A stretch of DNA of 33,043 bases from Acidobacteriota bacterium (GTDB lineage Bacteria; Acidobacteriota; Terriglobia; Acidiferrales; UBA7541). The translations under genes and the position numbers were made by a program. The stretch spans positions 1 through 33,043 of the forward strand of contig PMAA01000035.1 in NCBI GenBank assembly GCA_003152355.1, given 5' to 3'. Positions within the stretch are counted from its first letter, which is position 1, and each line of letters opens with the position of its first letter. The notes under the pieces are model-generated. The model did no database searches. It was not told the DNA's origin and saw only the letters and a list, made by a program, of their open reading frames with translations. This document shows, in pieces, positions 1 through 9,277 of this stretch.

Positions 1-1
1 C

Positions 2-2644
2 TACCGCATCCTCGAAAAGCTGGGCGGTGGCGGGATGGGTGTCGTCTACAAGGCCGAAGACACTCGGCTCCGCCGGACCGTTGCGTTGAAATTCCTCCCC
101 GCGGAAACTGCGCACGATCCCGTTGCACTCGAGCGATTCCAACGAGAAGCGCAGGCGGCGTCGGCGCTCAATCATCCCAACATCTGCACCATCTACGACA
201 TCGGCGCTGAGGATGGCCAGGCTTTCATCGCCATGGAATACCTCGAGGGGCAGACGCTGAAACACCGGATCGCGAACAAACCTCTGCCGCTCGATATTCT
301 TCTCGACTTCGGAATCCAGATTGGCGACGCGCTCGACGCGGCACACTCGAGCGGCATCGTTCATCGCGACATCAAGCCCGCGAATATTTTTGTGACGAAG
401 CGCAGCCAGGTGAAGGTCCTCGATTTCGGACTGGCCAAACTAAGCGCCGACCGCCGCCAAACGAATCTCGAGAGCGATTCCGCTTCCGAGACGGCCGCCA
501 CAGCAGCGGATCGTATCCTTCTGACGACGCCCGGCGTCACCATCGGCACGGCTGCATACATGTCGCCCGAGCAAGTGCGCGGTGAGGAACTCGACGGAAG
601 GACCGACGTTTTCAGCTTTGGCGTTGTCCTCTACGAAATGGCGACGGGACGCCAGGCATTCACCGGTAACACGTCCGGTGTTGTATTTGACGCGATTCTG
701 AATCGCGCGCCAGCTCCGGCCATTAGTGTGAACACTTCGCTTCCGCCGAAACTCGAGGAAATCATCGAGACTGCGCTCGAGAAAGATCGCGCACTTCGAT
801 ATCAGGCTGCCGCCGAACTCGTCGCGAGCCTCAAGCGTCTGAAGCGCGAAACCGGCACGTCGCGCGCGCTCACTGCGTCGGGGACGGTACAAGCTGCGGC
901 GGATTCCGGGCAAACGGCCGTCGCGACGCCATTTGCCGCTCAAATGGCAGCGTCGCCACAGGCGAAACCTGGCCGCTCGCCCACGCTGGCAGTGGCAGCG
1001 GTGATCGCTGCCGCAATTGTCTTCGCTGGTGGCTATTTCACAGGCACACATCGTGAAGCCGTTTCGGTTCCCGTATACCACCAGCTCACGTTTCGTCGCG
1101 GCACAATTCGAGCTGCTCGTTTCAGTCCGGACGGCGACACCATCGTTTACAGCGCGGCTTGGGAAGGCAATCCTCAAGAAATTTACACAACTCGCCCCGA
1201 GAGTCCGCAGTCTCGTTCGCTTGGAATACCGGATTCGGAAATTCTTGGCGCTTCATCGGCAGGCGAGATGGCGGTCATGCTCGACAGCAGCCCGTCCGCG
1301 GGTTTCATTGACATGGGCACATTGGCGCGCGTGCCCCTCACCGGAGGCGCGCCCCGATCTGTTGTTGAACGCGTGACCTGGGCTGATTGGTCTCCCGACG
1401 GTTCGAATCTTGCTGTCATCCGGCAAGAGCAGGGGAGATACCGCCTCGAATATCCCGTTGGCAAGGTGTTGTATGAAGCGGACGGATGGATCAGTCATCC
1501 GCGCGTATCTCCAAAAGGAGATCAGGTTGCCTATCTCGATCATCCGCTATTGGGAGACGACGCAGGATTCGTAGCTGTCATCGACACATCCGGGCACCGG
1601 AAGACGCTTTCTCGGAATTGGGGCAGCGTACAAGGTCTCGCGTGGTCGCCCGGCGGAAAGGAAATTTGGTTTACTGGTACGAATGTTGGCTTCGCGCGGT
1701 ATCTGAACGCTGTTGATGTCTCCGGGCATGAACGCATGATCGCGCGTGTGCCCGGCATGCTCATGCTCCACGACATCTGGCGCGACGGCCGTGTTTTGCT
1801 CGGCCGCGATTCTCCGCGGCAGGGCATCATCAGCGTTCCAGCAGGCGGAAAAGAACGCGATTTATCGTGGTTTGATTTTTCGACGCTTTTCGATTACTCC
1901 GCGGACGGCAAGACAGTTCTTTTCACCGAGACGGGCGAGGGCGGAGGTACCACGTATGGCGTATATCTTCGCGACACGGACGGCTCGGCAGCCGTGCGCC
2001 TCGGCGATGGGTACTCGTTGGCCCTCTCGCCTGACAAGAAATCGGTAATCTCTGTGCCTCTCGGCACGCTGACGGCAATGACAATTCTTACCACCGGAGC
2101 CGGAGAGCCGAAGGCTCTGCCTGCTGATGGGATGACACACGAGTCGGCCGCCTGGTTTCCCGACGGCAAGAGTTTCGTTTTTTCAGGGTTTGAGCCAAAT
2201 CATGGCGTCAGGCTATACGTCCAGGATCTGACAGGAAGCAAGCCGCGAGCAATTTCCCCTGAGGGCGTCCTCGAATTGGACTTTGCTATTTCGCCCGACG
2301 CGAAATTTGTCGCCGGCGTCGGTCCTGATCGGCTGGGATATATCTACCCGGTCGATGGCGGTGATCCGCGTCCAATCCCCGGATTCGAGAAAGGGGATCG
2401 GCCCATCGCGTGGGACTCGGATAATCGCTCGCTGTTCGTCTACAACTATCGTGAGCTTCCCGCTCAGGTATTGCGGCTCGATACAGCCTCCGGCAAGAAG
2501 GCGGCTTGGAAGCAACTCGTACCCGCCGATTCCGCCGGCATCGACCATATCGCCCCAATTTTAATGTCCGGCGACAAGAAGAGTTACGTCTACGGCTACA
2601 GTCGAATCCTCTCCGACCTCTATCTCGTCACAGGTTTGAAGTAG
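2..2644 (+). CDS. Receptor Ser/Thr protein kinase with C-terminal PD40/WD40-like propeller (5' partial)
   Basis: The frame is open from the first bases and already encodes the glycine-rich loop ([11 protein letters not shown]), so the true start lies upstream of the window; the ATG at 35 is inside the kinase fold. Numbering from that ATG, the ATP-binding lysine is K19 in VALKF, the catalytic loop is HRDIKPAN (H110-D112), the Mg-binding motif is DFG (130-132) and the activation segment ends in MSPEQ. An Ala/Thr-rich juxtamembrane stretch leads to one membrane segment near residues 317-337. The remaining ~530 residues carry repeated FSPDG, WSPDG and ISPDA motifs typical of TolB/PD40 beta-propeller blades. 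By family knowledge the kinase is cytoplasmic and the propeller periplasmic, probably as a ligand or protein sensor. Substrates are unknown. The next gene begins about 200 bp downstream on the same strand. Confidence 0.93.
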   Translation, partial: YRILEKLGGGGMGVVYKAEDTRLRRTVALKFLPAETAHDPVALERFQREAQAASALNHPNICTIYDIGAEDGQAFIAMEYLEGQTLKHRIANKPLPLDILLDFGIQIGDALDAAHSSGIVHRDIKPANIFVTKRSQVKVLDFGLAKLSADRRQTNLESDSASETAATAADRILLTTPGVTIGTAAYMSPEQVRGEELDGRTDVFSFGVVLYEMATGRQAFTGNTSGVVFDAILNRAPAPAISVNTSLPPKLEEIIETALEKDRALRYQAAAELVASLKRLKRETGTSRALTASGTVQAAADSGQTAVATPFAAQMAASPQAKPGRSPTLAVAAVIAAAIVFAGGYFTGTHREAVSVPVYHQLTFRRGTIRAARFSPDGDTIVYSAAWEGNPQEIYTTRPESPQSRSLGIPDSEILGASSAGEMAVMLDSSPSAGFIDMGTLARVPLTGGAPRSVVERVTWADWSPDGSNLAVIRQEQGRYRLEYPVGKVLYEADGWISHPRVSPKGDQVAYLDHPLLGDDAGFVAVIDTSGHRKTLSRNWGSVQGLAWSPGGKEIWFTGTNVGFARYLNAVDVSGHERMIARVPGMLMLHDIWRDGRVLLGRDSPRQGIISVPAGGKERDLSWFDFSTLFDYSADGKTVLFTETGEGGGTTYGVYLRDTDGSAAVRLGDGYSLALSPDKKSVISVPLGTLTAMTILTTGAGEPKALPADGMTHESAAWFPDGKSFVFSGFEPNHGVRLYVQDLTGSKPRAISPEGVLELDFAISPDAKFVAGVGPDRLGYIYPVDGGDPRPIPGFEKGDRPIAWDSDNRSLFVYNYRELPAQVLRLDTASGKKAAWKQLVPADSAGIDHIAPILMSGDKKSYVYGYSRILSDLYLVTGLK

Positions 2645-2703
2645 CGCGCACTCCAGTTCTGAACGCGACAACGCGATTCGACGACTTCGCCCCTCCTTTC
2701 TTC

Positions 2704-2719
2704 AGAGCCCCACGGCTCT
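2704..2719 (+). repeat. Small hairpin after the kinase gene
   Basis: AGAGCC and GGCTCT are perfect inverted arms around the 4-nt loop CCAC, 60 nt after the kinase stop codon. It is GC-rich but no T-run follows, so it is at best a weak or factor-dependent termination or mRNA-end structure. Confidence 0.3.
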
Positions 2720-2763
2720 CCGCCTCGGGGGGCTACGTCCGCCACGAGGAATGTATCGAGACT

Positions 2764-2779
2764 TGGTACGTCCGTACCA
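2764..2779. repeat. 16-bp near-perfect palindrome, possible operator
   Basis: TGGTACG and CGTACCA are perfect 7-bp arms around a 2-bp centre (TC), in the gap between the receptor kinase and the HEAT/PilZ gene. A second, perfect 10-bp palindrome (GTACTAGTAC) lies at 2795-2804. The spacing suits binding by a dimeric regulator. The core octamer ACGGACGT recurs inside another palindrome at 18701-18716. The role is inferred only from symmetry. Confidence 0.3.
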
Positions 2780-2850
2780 TTCCGCGCGCCGTGAGTACTA
2801 GTACAATATCGGCATACGTAAGCGAATTGCAGGTTGCAGGTCGCCTCCAT

Positions 2851-5529
2851 ATGCCCAGCGAAGCCACCATCCCGACCGCACGAGCGTTTGTTCGTAGCCT
2901 CAATGTTTTGTTGAAGTTCGCCCGATTGTATGGGCTGGAACACGTTCGTTCGGCTTCTCAGTTTGAAACGACGCTGCAGGAATTGGAGCAAGCCGTTGAG
3001 ATGTCTGGAACCACTGGCCTCCTTCTCGGCACGACAGGTTCCCAGCTCCTGCTCGATGGCGTTCCCCTTGAAATCACCCCGGCCGAGCGCAGTTTCGCAA
3101 ATCTCTTGAACGCGGCGGGCGTCGCCAGCATCAGTTTCGGCCGCAACCTCGAACGCGAGGAATTCGAGCGATTCATTCGCGCGTTCATGGAAATGGGTTC
3201 CAAGGCTTCGGGCTTGGCGGACAAACTCGAGGAATTCTCGCAAAGAAGCTCCGGCGGGGCGATTCGCGTCAACGAAATTCGATTTGTCGCCGAGGATTCG
3301 GCGTATTCCGATGCGCGTATAGCCGCGCAATTGACGGCGCGGACACTCGGGGCGGACGCTGACGCGATTCAGGAATGGTTCCGCAGCCCCGAAAAAATGA
3401 TTCAGCTGATCGCCGCGGCGGAGGGCGCCTCGAAAAGCGCTGGGGCCTCAGGATCGGCGGGCGGCACCGGGGCAGGCTCTGGCTCTGGCGCGATCGGAAT
3501 CTTTGGCGCAGGAGGTCCCGCGGCCGGCAACCTGCCGGCAACAGGTTCCGTCGACGCATCCGCCGGAATTGTTCTGAACGAAGCGGACATGCAAGGCTTG
3601 CTGCGCCTCCTTGCGCAGTTTGGTGAAGCTACGCAAAGCCACTCGCCACATCTCGACGCCTCGGCATGGCAGCAGAAACTATCGCACCTCCCACAGAACG
3701 CGCAGGTCACTCTGCGCCAGGCACTCGCCGGCATTGCCGGTTCCGCGCCGAAAGCCAAACTCGATGGCGCCACACTTTTACGTCTCGCCGAGGATCTTGC
3801 GATTCGCTTCGCGCTCGAACGCTACCAGCGCGGCGAAGTTCGCGTGAACGCCGTGCGCCAGATGCTCGACAAAATGGGCGGTGAAATCGAGACGCTGCGC
3901 AAACTCTTGAAGGCGCGCGAAGACAAAATGGCGAAAGCCGGAATCGCCATTGAGTCCCACGCCGATTTGCTCGACAGGCAGTTCTGGGCGCGTGTGCCGG
4001 AATCAGGGAAGCGCGAGGTTCTTCTTTCCACCGAAGCCTGGTGTATTCCGCCGAGAAACGTCCAGCAATTCGTCGAAGAGCTCCTTGGACGGGGCGAAGG
4101 CGATGCCGCCGGCGACATTTTGGTGCACTACGCCACTTGCGTCCGGAACAAAGATCCCGAAGCGCGCAAGAAGGCAGCCATCGGGCTCGGCCAGCTTGCG
4201 GAACTTTATAGCCGTGCGGCGAGCAAGCGATTGCAAAACGCGATTCTTGAAATCGGCCGGCAGATGCAGGACGAGCCTGAGAACGATTTACAAACTCTTC
4301 TCGGCGCCGCGTTTGTGCGCTTGAGCCAGGAAGCCGCGTCGCGCCGCTACTATCGCGCCATGCAACAGGCGCTCGACTCGCTCGATTCCCTGGAAGAATC
4401 CCGCCCGAGCTGGGCGCAAAGCCTTCGCCCGCGTCTCGGCATCGAGAATCGCGTTTCCGAATTCATTGACGACGCGATGAATTCCGATGTCGTACCGCCA
4501 ACACTCACAGAAGTGCTGTGCCGCGTCGCGCCTGCCGCTGCGGAACAATTGGCTCTCCGCCTTTCGCGTGCCACGCGCCGCAACGATCGCGAGCGCATCG
4601 TCGAACTGGCCGGCACGATCGGCGATGCCTGCGCCGCGCCGCTGCGCAAGACCCTTGGCTCGGAGCCCTTCGTAAAAGCAGCAATCGCTGTTGGACTGCT
4701 CAGCCGCATCGAGCCTTATTCACTCGCCGAAATTCTTCCGGCCCGGTTGAGCGAAGGCAATCGTGGATTTCATGACGCGGTCGTTCGCCAACTTTCGATC
4801 GCCGGCGCGCCGGAGCGCGGCCGCATACTCGTTAACTTTCTGGAGCTTTTCGATCCGCTCGTGCAGCCATTTGCCGTGGACGAGATTGGAATGTGCGGCG
4901 ATCCCTGGACTGCGGATAAGCTTCTGCGCCTTGTGAATGGCGCAATTCTCCCGGATAGCTCCGAATTCCTGCGCGTCAAAGCGATCGAAGCCCTGGGGCG
5001 GATTCGCGCGCCGGGCACAGTCGAGCGCTTGCGCCATTTCCTCGAAGATCGCAAGACGTTCGGCTGGGCGTATCCCGACGAGGTTCGAACCGCAGTTGCG
5101 CAAGCTCTCGCGAAAATCGATCCGGAATGGCTCGCGGCGTTCATCCCGAAGTCGGGGCTCGATCCTGCATTGCTGGCGCTCGCGCCGCTTGATCCACTGC
5201 CCGAAAAGGATTTTGTTCGCTTCCGCCGCTATCGCCGCACCAAGCTCTCCCGGACCGTTCCGGCGCTTGTAAGCTCGGCACACGGCAAGCAATCCTTGGC
5301 GATTAACGTCATGAGTCTAGACGGAGGACTAATCAGCGGCGATGTGCAGCTCGCGGTCGGCACATCCGCCTCGCTGAAAATTCCGAATGGCTTGCGTTCC
5401 ATCAATGCCCAGGCCGTTGTGCGATTCGTGCGCTCGCACCAGGCTGGCTTCGAATGGGTCGGCATGGAACTCGATGATCGCGCGAGGCTTCGCCGTCTTC
5501 TCATCTCCCTCGGCGACCGCGTCAGCTAG
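2851..5529 (+). CDS. Long helical HEAT-repeat-like protein with C-terminal PilZ-like domain
   Basis: The frame is open from 2506, overlapping the kinase gene, but protein-like sequence begins near the ATG at 2851 (MPSEATIPTARAFVRS), giving 892 residues. A GTG at 2791 is an alternative start; neither has a good ribosome-binding site. The N-terminal third is alpha-helical and is followed by a Gly/Ala/Ser-rich linker around 3430-3560. The middle and C-terminal parts are helical with HEAT-like units such as VKAIEALGRIRAPGTVERL and an Arg/Glu-rich character. The last ~100 residues resemble a PilZ domain: a basic FRRYRRTK stretch, then VMSLDGG at the position of the [D/N]xSxxG motif, then a beta-rich segment ending FEWVGMELDD. 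The first residue of that motif is not D or N, so c-di-GMP binding is uncertain. No signal peptide is visible, so it is probably a cytoplasmic scaffold. Function is unknown. Confidence 0.82.
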   Translation: MPSEATIPTARAFVRSLNVLLKFARLYGLEHVRSASQFETTLQELEQAVEMSGTTGLLLGTTGSQLLLDGVPLEITPAERSFANLLNAAGVASISFGRNLEREEFERFIRAFMEMGSKASGLADKLEEFSQRSSGGAIRVNEIRFVAEDSAYSDARIAAQLTARTLGADADAIQEWFRSPEKMIQLIAAAEGASKSAGASGSAGGTGAGSGSGAIGIFGAGGPAAGNLPATGSVDASAGIVLNEADMQGLLRLLAQFGEATQSHSPHLDASAWQQKLSHLPQNAQVTLRQALAGIAGSAPKAKLDGATLLRLAEDLAIRFALERYQRGEVRVNAVRQMLDKMGGEIETLRKLLKAREDKMAKAGIAIESHADLLDRQFWARVPESGKREVLLSTEAWCIPPRNVQQFVEELLGRGEGDAAGDILVHYATCVRNKDPEARKKAAIGLGQLAELYSRAASKRLQNAILEIGRQMQDEPENDLQTLLGAAFVRLSQEAASRRYYRAMQQALDSLDSLEESRPSWAQSLRPRLGIENRVSEFIDDAMNSDVVPPTLTEVLCRVAPAAAEQLALRLSRATRRNDRERIVELAGTIGDACAAPLRKTLGSEPFVKAAIAVGLLSRIEPYSLAEILPARLSEGNRGFHDAVVRQLSIAGAPERGRILVNFLELFDPLVQPFAVDEIGMCGDPWTADKLLRLVNGAILPDSSEFLRVKAIEALGRIRAPGTVERLRHFLEDRKTFGWAYPDEVRTAVAQALAKIDPEWLAAFIPKSGLDPALLALAPLDPLPEKDFVRFRRYRRTKLSRTVPALVSSAHGKQSLAINVMSLDGGLISGDVQLAVGTSASLKIPNGLRSINAQAVVRFVRSHQAGFEWVGMELDDRARLRRLLISLGDRVS

Positions 5530-5575
5530 CCCCTCTTCGCATTCCGAGTTGTTCCGTGCAAGAAACTGCGCGAAG

Positions 5576-6553
5576 ATGTCCGCCGCGATGTCGCAACTCA
5601 CCCTTGATCTGATCGCTGAGGCCGCGGATTTTCTTCGCGGCCGGATTCGGCGAACGCCTCTCGAACCGTCTGCGGCACTCTCAGCAAAACTTGGCGTTCC
5701 CGTTCGGCTCAAGCTCGAGTCTTTGCAAGTGACCGGCTCGTTCAAAATTCGCGGAGCGTTTTTTCGCTTGTCGCGGCTGACGGACGCCGAGCGGCGAAGC
5801 GGAATCGTGACGTGCTCGGCCGGCAATCACGGAAAAGCCTGCGCGTATGCTGGGCGCGAGCTTGGCGTAAGAGTCACAATCCACGTGCCGAGCTCCGTGG
5901 ATGAGGCGAAGTATCGCGGCATGCTGGCGCTTGGCGCCGATGTGAAAGTGTCCAAATTCCCCGGCTACGACGAAACGGAAGAACTCGCACAGGAGGATGC
6001 GCGAAAGAGCGGCCGGCCTTTTCTTTCCGCCTTCGACGACGCGGATGTGATGGCCGGAAACGGCGGCACGCTCGCGGTGGAGATTCTCGAGGATCTTCCG
6101 CAGGCGACGGACTTCATTGTTCCCGTTGGCGGCGGAGGCATGGGTGCGGGCCTCGCGTTTTACACCAAGCAGAAAAACCCCGCCGCGAGATTTATTGCCT
6201 GCCAGCACGAAGTTTCGCCGGGACTGAAGGCATCGTTTGAGCTTGGGCGCGCGGTCACCCGCCTGCCCTCGGGCGAAACACTTGCCGGCGGGATCGAAGG
6301 CGGAATCGGCGAGCAAACATTTGAAATCCTGCGAACGCGCGTTGATCACATCGCGCTGGTGAACGACGCGGAAATCTGCGCCGCGCTTCGCTGGATGCTC
6401 GACGAGCACCAATATCTGATCGAGCCAACCGCCGCGGCCACTCTCGCGGCGTGCCTGAACGGCAGGGTCGGTGTTCTTTCCGGCCCGGCCGTCGTTGTTC
6501 TTTCGGGCAGGAATGTCGCCGGTTCGACAATTCGTAAAATTGTCTGTTCATGA
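5576..6553 (+). CDS. PLP-dependent threonine/serine dehydratase family enzyme
   Basis: This 325-residue protein has fold-type II PLP enzyme motifs: the Schiff-base lysine K57 in GSFKIRGAF, the substrate loop SAGNHG (81-86), and the phosphate-binding GGGGMG (185-190). It lacks a C-terminal ACT regulatory domain, matching the short catabolic dehydratase, serine racemase or EutB-like branch rather than biosynthetic IlvA. The expected reaction is deamination of L-threonine or L-serine to a 2-oxoacid through an enamine/imine, or a related racemisation or elimination. The frame is open from 5387, but that part overlaps the previous gene; ATG 5576 and ATG 5588 are both possible starts. Its stop overlaps the next start as ATGA, so it is translationally coupled to the ornithine cyclodeaminase-like gene. 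The exact substrate cannot be read from the sequence. Confidence 0.9.
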   Translation: MSAAMSQLTLDLIAEAADFLRGRIRRTPLEPSAALSAKLGVPVRLKLESLQVTGSFKIRGAFFRLSRLTDAERRSGIVTCSAGNHGKACAYAGRELGVRVTIHVPSSVDEAKYRGMLALGADVKVSKFPGYDETEELAQEDARKSGRPFLSAFDDADVMAGNGGTLAVEILEDLPQATDFIVPVGGGGMGAGLAFYTKQKNPAARFIACQHEVSPGLKASFELGRAVTRLPSGETLAGGIEGGIGEQTFEILRTRVDHIALVNDAEICAALRWMLDEHQYLIEPTAAATLAACLNGRVGVLSGPAVVVLSGRNVAGSTIRKIVCS

Positions 6554-7518
6554 AAATCGCAACGAGAGAAGAAATACAGAAAGTTCTCTCGTTGCGCGAC
6601 GTCATTCCGCTGATGCGCGAGGCCCTTGTTGCCCAGTCGCGCGGCGAATGCGAGACGCCCATGCCAATGCATCTCTACATTGGGGGCAAGCAAGCGGACA
6701 AACCGGGGGGCGGACGTGAGGTCGAACGCGGCGAAGTCCATATTAAATCGAGCTATCGCGATGGCGGCAAAAACTTCGTCGTCAAAGTCGTTTCGGGATT
6801 TCCGGGAACTACCGCGCTCAACCTCCCGGCCGCGGACGGCATGATGCTTCTGGTGTCCGCCGAGACTGGCGCGCCGGTTGCGCTGCTTTGCGACGGTGGC
6901 GACTTAACCGATGCGCGCACCGCCGCTGTTTCGGCGATGATTGCGCGCGAACTTGGCCGCGAAGATGTGTCGCTCGGTATTCTCGGTAGCGGCGTGCAGG
7001 CGCGCTGGCAGGTGCGTGCGCACGCCGAGGTCCTCCCGCTGCGCGAAGTACGAGTGTGGGGCCGATCGCCCGAGCGGGTCCGCAAGTGCCGCGACGACAT
7101 TGCGAATCTCGTGCCTGGGATCGATATACGAATCGCAGCTTCGCCTGCCGACGTCGCTCACCACTCGCGGCTCATCGTGACGACGACTGCCGCGAGAGCG
7201 CCCCTCCTTTCGTTCGAGGACGTCTCGCGAGGAACACTCATTTCCGCCGTGGGTTCCGATTCTCCGGGCAAGCAGGAGCTCCATCCGCAGATTCTCGCGA
7301 ACGCCTCACTCGTGCTGGTGGATTCGCGGCAACAATGCGAGCGTCTCGGCGAATTGCAACACGCGCCCGCGGCGTTCGACCGCGCGATCGAAATGGGCAA
7401 ATTCTGCGATTTCCATCCCGCGTTCGATGCGGGCGGTATTATCGTTGCTGATTACACGGGCCTGGGCGTCGAAGATCTTTTCATTGCCGAAGATTGTTAC
7501 CGCAAGCTCGCTTGCTGA
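6550..7518 (+). CDS. Ornithine cyclodeaminase / mu-crystallin family protein
   Basis: This 322-residue protein has the family layout: an N-terminal substrate-binding part with HIKSSY (K66), then ALLCDGGDLTDARTAAVSA, the Rossmann signature GILGSGVQA (about 143-151), and GSDSPGKQEL in the second half. Members are NAD(P)-dependent: some cyclise ornithine to proline, while others are alanine or lysine dehydrogenases, imine reductases, or EutC of ectoine degradation. The start overlaps the stop of the dehydratase by 4 bp (ATGA), so the two are probably co-translated. A dehydratase yields an enamine/imine, and a ketimine-reducing partner would be logical. The substrate is not determined. Confidence 0.9.
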   Translation: MKIATREEIQKVLSLRDVIPLMREALVAQSRGECETPMPMHLYIGGKQADKPGGGREVERGEVHIKSSYRDGGKNFVVKVVSGFPGTTALNLPAADGMMLLVSAETGAPVALLCDGGDLTDARTAAVSAMIARELGREDVSLGILGSGVQARWQVRAHAEVLPLREVRVWGRSPERVRKCRDDIANLVPGIDIRIAASPADVAHHSRLIVTTTAARAPLLSFEDVSRGTLISAVGSDSPGKQELHPQILANASLVLVDSRQQCERLGELQHAPAAFDRAIEMGKFCDFHPAFDAGGIIVADYTGLGVEDLFIAEDCYRKLAC

Positions 7519-7541
7519 ATTTCACTGGGGAAGGCGTTCGA

Positions 7542-7934
7542 ATGCACTGGCTCCTCATCGTCGCACTTGGATTCGCCGTCGGAATTCTGGTCGGAATCAT
7601 GGGCATTGGCGGAGGCATCATCGTTGTTCCCGCGCTCGTTCATCTCTCCGGAATGGACCAGCATCTCGCTCAGGGCACGTCGCTCTTCATTATTTTGTTT
7701 CCGCTCGGGCTCGGTGCGCTTTGGGTCTACTGGAAGAAACGTCAAGTGAATCTCCGCGCCGGAATTGTTTGCGCCATTGGGATGCTTGCGGGCGGTTATC
7801 TCGGCGGGCGAATCGCAGTTGATTTGGATTCCGCGCGCCTTGAGTCCGCGTTCGGATTGTTCCTCATGCTGGCCGCAATACTTCTTTGGCGGCGCGTCAA
7901 GCCCACACCGAACGCCGGAGCCGAAAATGCCTGA
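7542..7934 (+). CDS. Half-length TauE/SafE-type membrane protein, first half
   Basis: This 130-residue hydrophobic protein has about four membrane segments. It carries GIMGIGGGIIVVPALVHL and AQGTSLF, which match one repeat unit of the TauE/SafE (DUF81) anion exporter family. Full-length members are about 250 residues with two such units; here each unit is its own gene. ATG 7542 is chosen because GGGGAAGG lies 8 nt upstream; the frame is open from 7494 but that start would overlap the previous gene. The stop overlaps the next gene by 8 bp. The likely role is export or uptake of sulfonate, sulfite or a similar organic anion across the inner membrane, probably as a heterodimer with the next product. 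Confidence 0.85.
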   Translation: MHWLLIVALGFAVGILVGIMGIGGGIIVVPALVHLSGMDQHLAQGTSLFIILFPLGLGALWVYWKKRQVNLRAGIVCAIGMLAGGYLGGRIAVDLDSARLESAFGLFLMLAAILLWRRVKPTPNAGAENA

Positions 7935-8331
7935 TTCGAATGCGAATCTCATCGGCGTATTCGCCACCGCGTGCGTCGTAGGAGTCGCGAGCGGTTTGTT
8001 CGGAGTCGGCGGCGGCGTGCTCCTCGTTCCGCTTCTCGTGCTTCTCCATCATTACAGCCAGCATCGCGCGCAGGGCACGAGTCTCGTCGCGCTCGTTCCT
8101 CCCACCGGCTTGCTCGCGTTCATCACCTATTATCGCGCGCACGAAGTGGACGTCCGCACCGGCTTGCTGATCATCCCCGGTGTACTCATTGGCGGAATTC
8201 TCGGAGGCCGCCTGGCCGTCCGGCTTTCCGCAGGACGTCTGCGCCGTATTTTCGCCTGTATTTTATTCGTTTTAGGGGCGTGGGAGTTCCTGTCGCCCGT
8301 GGTTCACTCAACGGCCCACGCCGCCCGCTAA
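7927..8331 (+). CDS. Half-length TauE/SafE-type membrane protein, second half
   Basis: This 134-residue hydrophobic protein repeats the pattern of its upstream neighbour: GLFGVGGGVLLVPLLVLL, AQGTSLV, then VDVRTGLL and GGILGGRLAV. The two proteins align along their whole length. Its ATG lies 8 bp before the end of the previous gene, in a different frame, so translational coupling is likely. The two together (264 residues) equal one classical TauE/SafE protein. This looks like a gene fission, or a lineage that kept separate halves, rather than a recent frameshift, because the junction has a proper stop and a proper start and both have complete hydrophobic cores. Confidence 0.85.
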   Translation: MPDSNANLIGVFATACVVGVASGLFGVGGGVLLVPLLVLLHHYSQHRAQGTSLVALVPPTGLLAFITYYRAHEVDVRTGLLIIPGVLIGGILGGRLAVRLSAGRLRRIFACILFVLGAWEFLSPVVHSTAHAAR

Positions 8332-8365
8332 AGTTGCCGGTGTTGCCGCCGTCGAACCGGTTTCG

Positions 8366-8394
8366 TTGTCATCGTCCTGCGCATAAGCTATTCT
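8366..8394 (+). promoter_or_regulatory. Sigma-70-like promoter of the PHP phosphatase gene
   Basis: TTGTCA (8366-8371) and TATTCT (8389-8394) are separated by exactly 17 bp. The -10 box ends 9 nt before the ATG at 8404, which puts the expected transcription start within a few nucleotides of the start codon. No Shine-Dalgarno is present between them, so the mRNA may be leaderless. Confidence 0.5.
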
Positions 8395-8403
8395 TTTTTC
8401 CAC

Positions 8404-9192
8404 ATGATTGATATTCACTGCCACATCCTCTTCGGCATTGACGATGGCGCGGATTCTATCGAGACGTCGCAGAAGATGGCGGAAATGGCCATCGCCGATG
8501 GCATCACGCATGTGATCGCCACGCCTCACGCCAATTCCACTTTTCCATTCAACCCTGATGTAATTCGGGAGCGCCGCAACGAACTTCAGTCGCGCCTCAA
8601 CGGCAAGCTCATTCTTGCGACAGGCTGCGATTTCCATTTGAGCTATGAAAACGTCGAGGATCTCCGCCCAAATCCCACGAAGTACACGCTCAATCAGAAA
8701 AATTATCTTCTCGTCGAATTCAATGATTTTTCCATTCCGCCTTCGATGGACCAGACCCTCCATCTTTTGCAACTCTACGGCGCAACTCCTATCATCACGC
8801 ACCCGGAGCGCAATCCTCTGATTCGCGCAAATCCCGATCGGATGTATCGCTGGATGCGCCAGGGTTGCTACGTGCAGGTGACGGCGCAATCGCTTCTCGG
8901 CCGTTTCGGAGCGCAGGCGCAACTGATGGCCGAAACGTGGCTGCGCCAGGGAATCGTCCATTTCGTTGCTAGCGATGCGCACAATTTGAATTCCCGCCCG
9001 CTGCAATTAAAGGACGCCCATGACAAAGTGGCAGACAAGGTCGGCAAAAATGTCGCCCGCGCTCTCTTCGTGGATAACCCGCGCGCAGTCTTTGATGGCC
9101 GCCCACTGCCCTATATTCCTGAGCTTCCGGAAGAGCTGGGGCAAGCCCCCGGCGCCACCCCAAAGCGCCGTAAACGCTTCTGGTTCTTTTAA
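8404..9192 (+). CDS. PHP-domain protein-tyrosine phosphatase, CpsB/YwqE family
   Basis: This 262-residue PHP-superfamily protein has the metal-ligand motifs in order: DIHCHILFGIDDG (H5, H7), ATPH (H42), LVEFND (E105), THPERN (H133) and ASDAHN (D191, H193). This set matches manganese-dependent tyrosine phosphatases (CpsB, CapC, YwqE), which dephosphorylate BY-kinases that control polysaccharide export. No tyrosine kinase or polysaccharide genes are visible in the window, so its partner lies elsewhere. The C-terminus ends in a basic and aromatic tail (KRRKRFWFF), possibly a membrane-surface contact. A promoter lies just upstream and the relA-type gene follows after 85 bp. Confidence 0.9.
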   Translation: MIDIHCHILFGIDDGADSIETSQKMAEMAIADGITHVIATPHANSTFPFNPDVIRERRNELQSRLNGKLILATGCDFHLSYENVEDLRPNPTKYTLNQKNYLLVEFNDFSIPPSMDQTLHLLQLYGATPIITHPERNPLIRANPDRMYRWMRQGCYVQVTAQSLLGRFGAQAQLMAETWLRQGIVHFVASDAHNLNSRPLQLKDAHDKVADKVGKNVARALFVDNPRAVFDGRPLPYIPELPEELGQAPGATPKRRKRFWFF

Positions 9193-9268
9193 TTGCAGTC
9201 AGCGCACGTTGTGGTATACGCGGCGTCCGCGCCTGTGGATGCGCGCGCTGCCCTCATCGGGTTAGAAT
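9193..9268 (+). promoter_or_regulatory. Candidate promoter region of the (p)ppGpp synthetase gene
   Basis: Two possibilities are visible. TTGCAG (9193-9198) and TATACG (9215-9220) have a 16-bp spacer and would give a leader of about 50 nt. TAGAAT (9263-9268) ends 9 nt before the ATG at 9278 without a clear -35 box, and would give a leaderless mRNA. No Shine-Dalgarno precedes the ATG, which favours the second reading. Confidence 0.35.
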
Positions 9269-9277
9269 AGTCTCTTC

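Noticed and set aside
440-1177. 245-codon frame opposite to the receptor kinase
   Set aside because: It lies entirely antisense to a clear kinase gene and is Arg-rich, as expected of a shadow frame in GC-rich DNA.
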